Shown: positions 25,898 through 34,538 of the stretch, one piece after another
How positions within the stretch are numbered: the first letter of the stretch is position 1
How the letters are laid out: each line of letters begins with the position of its first letter
Assembly: GCF_020539485.1 (NCBI RefSeq)
Contig: NZ_JACDXU010000001.1
Coordinates: 1,302,001-1,366,000, forward strand
Source of the DNA: Fulverythrobacter ferritrahens
GTDB taxonomy: Bacteria > Pseudomonadota > Alphaproteobacteria > Sphingomonadales > Sphingomonadaceae
DNA: 64,000 nt
Reading direction: 5' to 3'
Position numbers and translations under genes: made by a program
The notes under the pieces: model-generated
Told to the model about the DNA's origin: nothing
Database searches by the model: none
What the model saw: the letters and a program-made list of their open reading frames with translations, nothing else

Positions 25898-27298
25898 TCA
25901 ATCCTCCGGTGCGGTGACCTCCTCTGCCTGATCTTCGACAGGGTCGCCCGCGACGTAACGTGGTGCCGCCTCGACCAACGGCACATCTTCGATTTCTCGC
26001 TTGCCGATTTCGACGCCTTTGTCTCTCAATCGGCGACCAGCGGAGAGGACATTGCGCTCAAAGCTTCCCACAAACTTGTTATAATTGCTTACCGCGCTGT
26101 CCAGCCCTGAGCCGACGCGCTTGAGATGCTCGCCAGCAACGGCCAGCCGGTCGTACAATTCGGCCCCCATCCGCCCGATCTCCCGAGCCTCCCGGGCCAG
26201 CGCATCCTGCCGCCAGACCTGCGCCACGGTGCGCGCAATGGCCACCAGATTGGTGGGCGTCGCCAGCAGCACCTTGCTGCGGAAAGCGAAGTCCCACAGC
26301 TCCGGATCATGCTCCAGCGCGGCGGCCAGAAAATGCTCTCCCGGCACGAACATCACCACGTAATCGGGCGCATCCTCGAACTGGCTCTGGTAACTTTTGG
26401 CGCCAAGTTGCTGCACGTGGTTCTTCATCGCCCGTGCATGGGCCGCCAGCGCCAGATCGCGCCCCTCATCCGTATCCGCCTCGAAGGCTTCCTGATAAGC
26501 GTTGAGAGAAACCTTGGCGTCGATCACCAGTTTCTTCTGGCCGGGTACGTTCACAATGGCATCGGGCCGCAGCCGGCCATCCTCCGTATTCACGGAATGC
26601 TCGGTGACGAAATCGGTGTGTTCCGCAAGGCCGCACTGCTCCAGCACGTTGCGCAATTGCTGCTCGCCCCAGCGCCCGCGCGCCTTGGGCGCATTGCGTA
26701 GAGAATTGCCGAGCCGTTGAGCTTCCTGCCTTACCTGCTCCTGCCCTTCGCGCATCGACTGGAGCAGACCGGCCAGCTGACCGAATGCGTCCACCCGTTT
26801 AGCTTCCAGCGCGGCGACCTGTTCCTCATAGCTTTTCAGCCTCTGGCCCACCGGCTCCAGCAAGATACGGATCTTCTGCTCGCCATTTTCCTCCGACTGA
26901 CGGAAGCGTTCCTCGGCGCGCCGCAGGAAGGCTTCCTGAGCCTCCCCCAGCACCTTGCTGCCGGCGTTCTGGAATTCCTTGAGCATATCTTCGCGCACCT
27001 GAAGGAGCTGACGCCTCTGCTCCTCGAAGCCTGCCTCCCGCGCCTTGAGTGTCGTCAGCTCCTCCCGCGCGCGGTCGAGCTGACCGGCCAGCATATCCGC
27101 CCGTGCGGCCCGCTCGCTCATCGTCGCGAGTTCCGGCGCCATGCGGGCGAGCTTTTCGGCCGTATCCCTGCCCTGCGCCTCCGCCGATACCAGCCTCTCC
27201 TTCAGTTCCCCCGCGGGTCGCCCGCCGAAGAACCAGCCCATACCCAGCCCGACGGCAAGAGCCACAAGTACAGCAATAACAATAAACAATGTTTCCAT
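25898..27298 (-). CDS. rmuC: RmuC-family DNA recombination protein
   Basis: 466 residues from ATG 27298 (METLFIVIAVLVALAVGLG); the 19 upstream residues are not family-like. One N-terminal TM helix, a long coiled coil (residues about 45-170, rich in Glu/Arg/Gln), then the conserved nuclease-like RmuC domain: KARGRWGEQQLRNVLEQCGL, DGRLRPDAIVNVPG, KLVIDAKVSLNAYQEAF, VVMFVPGEHFLAAAL, LLATPTNLVAIARTVAQ. The IDAK motif is the PD-(D/E)XK-like core. RmuC limits inversion at short inverted repeats, notable in a genome so full of them. Confidence 0.92.
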   Translation of the reverse strand: METLFIVIAVLVALAVGLGMGWFFGGRPAGELKERLVSAEAQGRDTAEKLARMAPELATMSERAARADMLAGQLDRAREELTTLKAREAGFEEQRRQLLQVREDMLKEFQNAGSKVLGEAQEAFLRRAEERFRQSEENGEQKIRILLEPVGQRLKSYEEQVAALEAKRVDAFGQLAGLLQSMREGQEQVRQEAQRLGNSLRNAPKARGRWGEQQLRNVLEQCGLAEHTDFVTEHSVNTEDGRLRPDAIVNVPGQKKLVIDAKVSLNAYQEAFEADTDEGRDLALAAHARAMKNHVQQLGAKSYQSQFEDAPDYVVMFVPGEHFLAAALEHDPELWDFAFRSKVLLATPTNLVAIARTVAQVWRQDALAREAREIGRMGAELYDRLAVAGEHLKRVGSGLDSAVSNYNKFVGSFERNVLSAGRRLRDKGVEIGKREIEDVPLVEAAPRYVAGDPVEDQAEEVTAPED

Positions 27299-28063
27299 AA
27301 CGCCCCCGCACCAGTGTTGGGCGAGGCATACAGCCCCGCCCAGTTCTACTGGCACCTTTCAAATAAACCACTGTGCAAAGTCAGCACGAGCTTCGTCTTC
27401 GGAGACGAAGCCGTTCAATGACATCTCAATGATGCATCCTAACACTGACAACCTGACCCAGTAGCAAAGGCCCTCAATCCAGCAGAACACATGTGGGGTG
27501 CGGCACATTGCCACCTCCAAGGATGCGTTTCTTAGAGATGGGTCGCTTTGGAAGGGGCAAAGGGCCGAAATTCCACGATATCACTTGCTAAGCGCACAGA
27601 GTACTTTTGCTCTGCTTCGCCGGCGTAGCGCTTCTCGTGCGGTTCAGTCCTAGACGCTTCCACTTTGAGACCACATCCTAGCGGATTGTCATTACGTTCT
27701 ACTCACTGCTCCATAGGCACCTCCATCACTTCAATGGATGAAACATGCCATACCAGCGCGGGCGAGCAATACCTGAATATCCAGCGGTTGGGGATTTCTG
27801 TGGAGAACGTAAAGTGAACACCCTTTTGCGCGCGCGGCCATCGATGCGCTTATTTAGAAAGCAGCTTGCTGTTGCCCCACACCGACAAGAATCCGTCCCA
27901 AGAATCACCCTTGAGGATTCGCACAGGAAAATTGTATGAGCCGCTTACAAATTTCAGAATCACGAAATCTTCGTGAGTGCGAAATGGCGGATGGCCGGGC
28001 TAGCGCCTTGCCGGACGTTCCCGGAAGTTCGAACTGCCCTTAAGACAACAAGGACGAGAAGCG
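27299..28063. other. Large intergenic region of lower GC, no supported gene
   Basis: Some 765 bp between divergent rmuC and fhs are visibly less GC-rich than the flanks and carry only short chance frames (60-64 codons, both strands overlapping at 27726-27939). A hairpin GGCCGGGCTAGCGCCTTGCCGG lies at about 27992-28013, shortly before the fhs start. The stretch probably holds the fhs promoter/leader and decayed DNA. Confidence 0.5.
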
Positions 28064-29731
28064 ATGCCTACTGATATCGAAATCGCACGCCAGGCCACGC
28101 TGGCCCCCATCACCGAAGTCGCCAAGAAGGCCGGCGTTCCCGATGAGGCGCTGATTCCCTACGGCAAGTACAAGGCCAAGATCGACCGTGACTTGCTGCC
28201 TCCGGCGCTGGCTCCGGGCAAGCTGATCCTCGTCACCGCCATCAACCCGACCCCGGCCGGCGAAGGCAAGACCACCACCTCGGTCGGTCTGTCGGACGCC
28301 CTGCACCGCATCGGCAAGAAGACCCTGCTGTGCCTGCGCGAACCCAGCCTCGGCCCCTGCTTCGGCGTCAAGGGCGGCGGCGCTGGCGGCGGCAAGAGCC
28401 AGGTCATGCCGATGGACGAGATCAACCTGCACTTCACGGGTGACTTCCACGCCATCACTTCGGCCCACAACCTGCTGTCGGCCATGATCGACAACCACAT
28501 CTACTGGGGCAACGAGCAGAACATCGACCTGCGCCGTGTCACCTGGCGCCGCGTTCTGGACATGAACGATCGCGCCCTGCGCCAGATCGTCGGCCCGCTG
28601 GGCGGCGTGTCGAACGGCTATCCGCGTGAAACCGGCTTCGACATCACCGTCGCTTCGGAAATCATGGCCATCCTGTGCCTCGCCTCGGACCTCAAGGACC
28701 TGCAGAAGCGCCTGGGCGACATCATCATCGGCTATCGTCGCGACAAGACCCCGGTCTTCTGCCGCGACGTGAAGGCTGACAGCTCGATGACCGTTCTGCT
28801 CAAGGACGCCATCCTGCCGAACCTGGTGCAGACGCTGGAAAACAACCCGGCCTTCCTGCATGGTGGCCCCTTCGCCAACATCGCCCATGGCTGTAACTCC
28901 GTGATCGCCACCAAGACCGCGCTGGTCATGGCCGATTACGTGGTGACCGAAGCCGGCTTCGGTGCCGACCTCGGCGCTGAAAAGTTCATGGACATCAAGT
29001 GCCGCCTCGCCGGGCTGAAGCCCGACGCCGTGGTGCTGGTCGCCACCGTGCGCGCACTCAAGATGAATGGCGGCGTTTCCAAGGCCGACCTGACCAAGGG
29101 CGAGAACGTGGAAGCCGTGCGCAAGGGTTCGGTGAACCTGAAGCGCCACATCGAGAACGTGAAGAAGTTCGGCATCACCCCGACCATCGCGATCAACCAC
29201 TTCTACCTCGATACCGATGCCGAACTGGCCGTGATCAAGGAAATGGCTGAAAGCTTCGGCGCCGAAGCCGTGATCTGCAAGCACTGGGCCGATGGTGGCG
29301 CGGGCGCCGAAGAACTGGCCCACATCGTCGCCGCCAAGGCCGACGCCGGTGCGCCGGATTGGGCCCCGCTCTATCCTGACGAAATGCCGCTGGCCGAGAA
29401 GATCGAAACGGTCTGCAAGGAAATCTACCGCGCAGAAACCGTCACGATGTCGCCTGCGGTGAAGAGCCAGCTCAAGCAGTGGGAAGAAATGGGCTACGGC
29501 AACTTCCCGGTCTGCATGGCGAAGACGCAGTACAGCTTCTCGACCGATCCGACGCAGCTGGGCGCCCCCGAAGGCTTCGACGTAACGATCCGCGAAGTGC
29601 GCATCTCGGCCGGTGCCGGCTTCATCGTCGCCATTGCCGGTGACATCATGACCATGCCGGGCCTGCCCAAGGTTCCCTCGGCCGAGGCGATCTACCTCGA
29701 CGAGAACGGTCAGATCGAAGGCCTTTTCTAA
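28064..29731 (+). CDS. fhs: Formate-tetrahydrofolate ligase
   Basis: 555 residues, full length. ATP site [40 protein letters not shown] and [16 protein letters not shown] are diagnostic. It makes 10-formyl-THF from formate, ATP and THF. Strong codon bias suggests high expression. It stands alone with its own terminator; folD is not in the window. In sphingomonads that demethylate lignin aromatics, such one-carbon genes help recycle THF (known); relevance here is inference. Confidence 0.95.
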   Translation: MPTDIEIARQATLAPITEVAKKAGVPDEALIPYGKYKAKIDRDLLPPALAPGKLILVTAINPTPAGEGKTTTSVGLSDALHRIGKKTLLCLREPSLGPCFGVKGGGAGGGKSQVMPMDEINLHFTGDFHAITSAHNLLSAMIDNHIYWGNEQNIDLRRVTWRRVLDMNDRALRQIVGPLGGVSNGYPRETGFDITVASEIMAILCLASDLKDLQKRLGDIIIGYRRDKTPVFCRDVKADSSMTVLLKDAILPNLVQTLENNPAFLHGGPFANIAHGCNSVIATKTALVMADYVVTEAGFGADLGAEKFMDIKCRLAGLKPDAVVLVATVRALKMNGGVSKADLTKGENVEAVRKGSVNLKRHIENVKKFGITPTIAINHFYLDTDAELAVIKEMAESFGAEAVICKHWADGGAGAEELAHIVAAKADAGAPDWAPLYPDEMPLAEKIETVCKEIYRAETVTMSPAVKSQLKQWEEMGYGNFPVCMAKTQYSFSTDPTQLGAPEGFDVTIREVRISAGAGFIVAIAGDIMTMPGLPKVPSAEAIYLDENGQIEGLF

Positions 29732-29751
29732 GTTACATCATAGATTGCGAG

Positions 29752-29785
29752 AGGCCCGTCCGGAGCAATCCGGGCGGGCCTTTTT
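29752..29785 (+). terminator. Strong intrinsic terminator of fhs
   Basis: 13-bp stem AGGCCCGTCCGGA / TCCGGGCGGGCCT (one G-U) with GCAA loop and five T, 20 bp after the stop. Confidence 0.9.
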
Positions 29786-29925
29786 CATCTGGGGAACCCG
29801 GCAATTCCACCAAGTTGCCATCTGCAATAATCCTTCCTAGTCTGCCCCTTCCAAGACAGGGAATTTCGTCCGTTCGATTGAGGTCGAGCGCGAAATATCC
29901 CCGCGGGAGAGGGAAGGACATCGCC

Positions 29926-30435
29926 ATGAAATTCGCGAAGGCTGCGGCCGTTCTGCTGGCAGTTTCCACAACAGCTCAGGCGCAGGAAAGCAACTGGGGC
30001 TACTTTCAGGATGAAACCGAAACCAAGGGAGTCCGCCTGCTTCAGGCAGGTGTCGTCGCCGAAAACGGCGCACAGCTTATTCTAAAATGTGAAGAACCCG
30101 GGGAAACGAAGGTCATAGCCGTAGTCGTCACGGACGTGAATCTCACCGGAGCAAGACCTCGTCCACCCGAACGGCCTGTCTTCCTGCGCTTTGACAATGG
30201 CGGACCAAAGGAAGTGCGGTGGTTTTATTATCCCAACAGCGTGATCGCGACGAATACCAAGCGTAATCCGCTGATCGGACCGTTCATCACGCAACTGGCC
30301 GACGCGAAAACCCTGGAGGTAAGGCTTGAGCCGGAAAAGGGCAGCCCGGTACAGCTTCATTTCAACGTGACAGGTGCACGTGAGGCAATCGGTCGTGTGT
30401 TCGAGAACTGCAAGGACAAGAATCCCCTCGGATAA
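29926..30435 (+). CDS. Hypothetical exported protein
   Basis: 169 residues from ATG 29926; GGGAAGG upstream. Signal peptide MKFAKAAAVLLAVSTTAQAQ. The mature part (WGYFQDETETKGVRLLQAG, LILKCEEPGETKVIAVVV, LRFDNGGPKEVRWFYYPNS, FENCKDK) has two Cys likely bridged and looks beta-rich. No family recognised. Single gene. Confidence 0.7.
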   Translation: MKFAKAAAVLLAVSTTAQAQESNWGYFQDETETKGVRLLQAGVVAENGAQLILKCEEPGETKVIAVVVTDVNLTGARPRPPERPVFLRFDNGGPKEVRWFYYPNSVIATNTKRNPLIGPFITQLADAKTLEVRLEPEKGSPVQLHFNVTGAREAIGRVFENCKDKNPLG

Positions 30436-30445
30436 TCCGGAAGAA

Positions 30446-30494
30446 TCATCGGAAGCGGCGCCGTTCCTGTTCGGACGGCCCCCACTTCCGATGA
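30446..30494. repeat. Inverted repeat after the exported protein gene
   Basis: Perfect 10-bp arms TCATCGGAAG (30446-30455) and CTTCCGATGA (30485-30494) enclose a second stem GCCGT/ACGGC. No T-run follows, so it is either a Rho-type or structured end, or a repeat. Confidence 0.5.
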
Positions 30495-30540
30495 ATTCCA
30501 GCCAGCACCGTGACGATCGCCGAAGCGAGCGATGGGCGTG

Positions 30541-30612
30541 TCAGGCCGCCTTGCGCAGCTTTTCCAGCCCATTGAACACCATCGAGGCAGATGTCTCGTG
30601 CTGGATGCGGGC
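30541..30612 (-). pseudogene. Remnant of a second def gene (C-terminal tail)
   Basis: On the minus strand this reads [21 protein letters not shown] then stop. It aligns in frame with the end of the intact Def at 31558-32127 (IQHE at 155-158 and [14 protein letters not shown]) with the 17-residue stretch between them deleted. At DNA level the last 28 bases (30541-30568) match 31558-31585 at 27 of 28 positions. It lies just downstream of the dioxygenase stop codon. Confidence 0.75.
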
Positions 30613-30614
30613 TC

Positions 30615-31415
30615 CTACCGCATCAGCGCCTGTCGAACGGCTTCCTTCACAGGATAGCGCCGCCCCACCTCGCTTTCCTCATTCGGTCCGCCCCGCCACA
30701 GCAAAGGCGGTTGAGCCAGAAAACGGGGCGCGCGACCTCGATGAAGGCTCGCCGCATGAACCAGGAAGGGGTGACAGAGATAAACTGTGCCTGCCATTCC
30801 GGTCGCCAGCACTTCTTCCAACCCCAGCGTTCCACCGAATCCTCCTTCGACCAGTTCGCGCAAGGTCAGGCCCTGTTCTTCCGCGGGCTCCAGCAGTCGC
30901 GCCACCCGGCGGTGCGAACCCGCAAACAGGCGCGTGGGTGCGTCATCCGGGCCAACATCTGAAAACAGGAACAGCATCAGCAAGGCCCGGCCCCGGCTGT
31001 ACACATTCGCCCGCCACTCCATGAAATCGGGATGCTCCGTCCCGAAACTCACATCGATATGCCAGCCGGTATCCCCCGGATCTTCTGACGAAGGAAAGCG
31101 GACGGGAAAGGTTCCCAGGACCATGGGCGGAATCCAGCAATCCGGCCCTGCAAGCTGGTCAAAAGCGCGATGCAGCAGCGGGGTATTGGCGGCTTGCCGA
31201 AACGGAGGCTGCCCGTAATGGCCCAGCCTGATGACAGGCCGGGTCCAGTTCGCGGGATCGGACGCGTCCAACCCCATATCGCGCCAGAGAATGGCGCGCG
31301 CCTCTTCGGCAATGTCCTCGGGAAAGGCGCGGTTGATCCGCACGAAACCGCGCTGAATGAAGTGATCGATCTCCGCGGGGCTCAACCCAACGGTGGGATT
31401 TTGGGTATCAGTCAT
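30615..31415 (-). CDS. Phytanoyl-CoA dioxygenase (PhyH) family protein
   Basis: 266 residues. Fe(II)/2-oxoglutarate facial triad: His119 and Asp121 in GWHIDVSFG and distal His220 in CHPFLVHAAS, then an Arg (APRFLAQ) to hold 2-oxoglutarate. N-terminal helix LSPAEIDHFIQRGFVRINRAF is typical of the family. It hydroxylates an unknown substrate. It is bracketed by the def remnant downstream and intact def upstream on the same strand. Confidence 0.85.
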   Translation of the reverse strand: MTDTQNPTVGLSPAEIDHFIQRGFVRINRAFPEDIAEEARAILWRDMGLDASDPANWTRPVIRLGHYGQPPFRQAANTPLLHRAFDQLAGPDCWIPPMVLGTFPVRFPSSEDPGDTGWHIDVSFGTEHPDFMEWRANVYSRGRALLMLFLFSDVGPDDAPTRLFAGSHRRVARLLEPAEEQGLTLRELVEGGFGGTLGLEEVLATGMAGTVYLCHPFLVHAASLHRGRAPRFLAQPPLLWRGGPNEESEVGRRYPVKEAVRQALMR

Positions 31416-31557
31416 GAAACACTCTCAACACTCAAAGCCGCACGGCGCGGTCGTGCCGGGCCGTGCGGGCGAATTCACGTTCGTTGCGACTTGGCCTGTC
31501 AGGCCAGCGGAAACGCCGCGGAGTAGTTGAAAGCGATAATCGTCATTCTCTTTTCGT

Positions 31558-32127
31558 TCAGGCCGCCTTACGCAGCTTTTCCAGCTTCTTGAGGGCCATC
31601 GAGCGCTTCAGGCGGCTGAGATGATCGATGAACAGGATGCCTTCGAGATGGTCCATCTCGTGCTGGATGCAGGTGGCCAGGAGGCCTTCCATCGCCTCTT
31701 CATGCACATTGCCGTCCAAGTCCTGATAGCGCACACGGCAAGTGGCCGGGCGGTCCACATCGGCATAGATATCCGGAACCGAGAGGCAGCCTTCCTGATA
31801 GGTGGAAAACTCTTCCGCCGGATCAAGGATTTCGGGGTTGATGAACACCCGTGGTTCCTTCTTCGTCGGCTGATGCGTATGCGCTTCGCCGCCATGATGA
31901 TGGCAGGCTTCGGGTTCCGCATCGGGATCGTCAGGCTGCAGATCGATTACCACCACGCGCAGCGGCACGCCCACCTGGATAGCCGCAAGGCCGATACCGG
32001 GCGCGTCATACATCGTCTCGAACATGTCGGCGACGAGCGTCTTGAGCTCGTCATCGAAGGTCTCGACGCGCGAGGAAATGGTCTTCAGCCGGGCATCCGG
32101 CACTTCAAGGATTTCACGAATAGCCAT
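31558..32127 (-). CDS. def: Peptide deformylase with a His-rich insert
   Basis: 189 residues. Motif 1 [10 protein letters not shown] (44-53), motif 2 EGCLSVPDI with metal ligand Cys114, motif 3 QHEMDHLEG with His156, Glu157, His160. All catalytic residues are intact; it removes the formyl group from nascent chains. Odd: an insert of about 25 residues (66-91) with [18 protein letters not shown] between strands. A second def fragment lies at 30541. In many bacteria def pairs with fmt; here recR separates them. Confidence 0.93.
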   Translation of the reverse strand: MAIREILEVPDARLKTISSRVETFDDELKTLVADMFETMYDAPGIGLAAIQVGVPLRVVVIDLQPDDPDAEPEACHHHGGEAHTHQPTKKEPRVFINPEILDPAEEFSTYQEGCLSVPDIYADVDRPATCRVRYQDLDGNVHEEAMEGLLATCIQHEMDHLEGILFIDHLSRLKRSMALKKLEKLRKAA

Positions 32128-32212
32128 CAGCCGCAGATAATCGCGCCTTTGGCCGGGCGCAAGGCGCGGTGCGCGGCGAATTTTCGATCAGACTATGCTG
32201 CGCGGTGCCGGT

Positions 32213-32809
32213 TCAGCCCACCGGCCGCCTCGCTCGCAGCGCCTGTGCCAGCGTGCCCTCGTCCAGATAATCCAGTTCTCCGCCCACCGGCAGGCCATGG
32301 GCCAGCTGCGTTATCCGCACCGGGAAGCCTTCCAGCCGTTCGGCGATGTAATGGGCCGTGGTCTGCCCTTCCAGCGTGGCGTTCATCGCCAGCACCACTT
32401 CATCGATCCCGCCGGCCTCGACCCGGGTAATCAGTTTGCCGATCGTCAAATCTTCCGGGCGCACCCCGTCCAGCGCAGACAGCCGCCCACCCAGCACGTG
32501 ATATTTGCCGGTGAAAAGCCGCGCCCGGTCCAGCGCCCACAGGTCCGCCACATCCTCCACCACGCAGAGCTGGCGCGCATCGCGGCGCGGATCGGCGCAG
32601 ATGCCGCAGGGATTCTGTGTATCCACATTGCCGCAAATGGCGCATTCCACCAGCGTCTCACGCACAGAGGTCATCGCCTCCAGCAGTTGCACCAGCGCGG
32701 TTTCCCGCCGCTTGACCAGCCACAGCACCGCCCGCCGCGCGGAACGCGGGCCAAGCCCCGGCAGGCGTGCCAGGGCAGCGCTGAGTGCCTCGATCTCTTG
32801 CGATGCCAT
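32213..32809 (-). CDS. recR: Recombination protein RecR
   Basis: 198 residues from ATG 32809 ([26 protein letters not shown]); upstream codons are not family-like. HhH motif [16 protein letters not shown], four-Cys zinc finger [16 protein letters not shown], Toprim domain with [14 protein letters not shown] and [18 protein letters not shown]. With RecO/RecF it loads RecA on gapped DNA. Divergent from fmt. Confidence 0.95.
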   Translation of the reverse strand: MASQEIEALSAALARLPGLGPRSARRAVLWLVKRRETALVQLLEAMTSVRETLVECAICGNVDTQNPCGICADPRRDARQLCVVEDVADLWALDRARLFTGKYHVLGGRLSALDGVRPEDLTIGKLITRVEAGGIDEVVLAMNATLEGQTTAHYIAERLEGFPVRITQLAHGLPVGGELDYLDEGTLAQALRARRPVG

Positions 32810-32862
32810 GTCCCGGGAGATAGGGCTTGCCGCTCCCGATAGGAAGGCCACGATAGCCCGCT

Positions 32863-33780
32863 ATGCGCATCATTTTCATGGGAACGCCGGACTTTGCCGT
32901 GCCCGCCCTGCAAGCCCTGCACGCGGCAGGGCATCAAATCCTGGCGGCCTATACCCAGCCGCCCCGCCCCGGCGGCAGGCGAGGCAAGGAATTGACGCCC
33001 ACGCCCGTCCACAAGGCGGCGGAGGCGCTGGGGATTGAGGTGCGCCATCCCGTGACGCTGAAAGACGCGCAGGCGCAGGCGGACTTTGCCGCGCTGGATG
33101 CGGATGTGGCCGTGGTTGCCGCCTATGGCCTGATCCTGCCGCAATCAGTTCTGGATATGCCCCGACATGGCTGCCTGAACATCCACGCCTCGCTCCTGCC
33201 GCGCTGGCGCGGAGCAGCCCCGGTGCAGCGGGCTATTCTGGCAGGGGATGGGGAAACCGGCATCACCATCATGCAGATGGCCGCCGGGCTGGACACGGGC
33301 GCCATGCTGGCGAAAGTGGCCACGCCTGTCGATCGCAGGACTACCGGCGAACTGACTTCCGAACTGGCAGCAAGCGGCGCCGGGCTGATGGTGGAAGTAC
33401 TGGCCGATTTGCCTGCCTTCCCGCCCGAGGAACAGGACGACGCCCTCGCCACTTATGCCGCCAAGATCGACAAGGCCGAGGCGCGGATCGATTTCACCAA
33501 GGGCGCCCTGCAGGTGGACCGGCAAGTACGCGCCTTCGCGCCAGCACCTGGCGCATGGTTCGAGGTCGATGGGGAACGGGTGAAGGTGCTGGCGGCTGAA
33601 CTTGCCCCCAATTCTCATTACTCCCCCGAAGCGGGGGTGACGCTCGATGACCAACTCACCATTGGCTGCGGCGACAGCGCCATTCGCCCGATAGTCGTAC
33701 AACGGGCTGGCAAGCCCGCGATGAACACCGCCGACCTCCTCCGTGGCTTCCCCATTCCCGCCGGAACCCAACTCGGCTGA
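32863..33780 (+). CDS. fmt: Methionyl-tRNA formyltransferase
   Basis: 305 residues. [34 protein letters not shown] (N-His-Asp formyl transfer site) and [17 protein letters not shown] are the hallmark segments. It formylates initiator Met-tRNA using 10-formyl-THF, the product of Fhs earlier in this window; Def removes the formyl later. Overlaps truA by one base (TGATG). Confidence 0.95.
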   Translation: MRIIFMGTPDFAVPALQALHAAGHQILAAYTQPPRPGGRRGKELTPTPVHKAAEALGIEVRHPVTLKDAQAQADFAALDADVAVVAAYGLILPQSVLDMPRHGCLNIHASLLPRWRGAAPVQRAILAGDGETGITIMQMAAGLDTGAMLAKVATPVDRRTTGELTSELAASGAGLMVEVLADLPAFPPEEQDDALATYAAKIDKAEARIDFTKGALQVDRQVRAFAPAPGAWFEVDGERVKVLAAELAPNSHYSPEAGVTLDDQLTIGCGDSAIRPIVVQRAGKPAMNTADLLRGFPIPAGTQLG

Positions 33781-34529
33781 TGACCCGTTACGCTCTCACC
33801 ATCGAATTCGACGGCACGCCCTTCATGGGCCTCCAGCGGCAGGCGCATGGGCCCAGCGTGCAGCAGACCGTGGAAGAGGCTGTGCGGCAGGTGACTGGCG
33901 AAGCGGCCACGCTCCATTCGTCAGGACGCACCGATGCGGGTGTCCATGCACTCGCCATGCGCAGCCATGTGGACATCGCCAAGCCCTTCACACCCTTCCG
34001 CCTGATGGAGGCACTCAACGCGCTGATGCGCCCGGCCCCGGTCGCGGTGATCGACTGCAAGGTGGTCCCGGATGACTGGCACGCGCGCTTTTCCTGTATC
34101 GGCCGGTCCTATCTATACCGCATCGTCAACCGGCGCGCACCGTTGACGCTGGAGAAGAACCGCGCCTGGCATGTTGCCCGCCCGCTGGATGCGGAGGCGA
34201 TGCACCGGGCCGCGCAGAATCTGGTGGGGCGGCACGATTTCACCACCTTCCGCTCGGTCCATTGTCAGGCGAAGGATCCGGTCAAGACGCTCGACCGGCT
34301 GGATGTGCGCCGCGAGGGCGATCTGGTGCTGATCGAGGCGGCCGCGCGCAGTTTTCTGCATCATCAGGTCCGCTCCATGGTGGGCACGCTGGCGCTGGTG
34401 GGGCTGGGCCAATGGAGCGAGGACCAGGTGGCACAGGCCCTTGCCGCTCGGGAACGACAGGCGCTGGGCCTCAATGCCCCGCCAGACGGGCTCTATTTCG
34501 TCCGCGCCTTCTATCCCGGCGAGGACTGA
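33780..34529 (+). CDS. truA: tRNA pseudouridine(38-40) synthase
   Basis: 249 residues. The catalytic Asp52 is in [26 protein letters not shown] and [17 protein letters not shown] are family motifs. It modifies the anticodon stem at positions 38-40. Translationally coupled to fmt; convergent with the PBP gene 9 bp away. Confidence 0.95.
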   Translation: MTRYALTIEFDGTPFMGLQRQAHGPSVQQTVEEAVRQVTGEAATLHSSGRTDAGVHALAMRSHVDIAKPFTPFRLMEALNALMRPAPVAVIDCKVVPDDWHARFSCIGRSYLYRIVNRRAPLTLEKNRAWHVARPLDAEAMHRAAQNLVGRHDFTTFRSVHCQAKDPVKTLDRLDVRREGDLVLIEAAARSFLHHQVRSMVGTLALVGLGQWSEDQVAQALAARERQALGLNAPPDGLYFVRAFYPGED

Positions 34530-34538
34530 CCCCGCTCT

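Noticed and set aside
27726-27939. 60-64 codon frames in the rmuC-fhs gap
   Set aside because: They overlap each other on opposite strands, lack RBS and domain-like sequence.
28040-29323. 427-codon frame opposite fhs
   Set aside because: Antisense shadow of fhs; no domain-like sequence.
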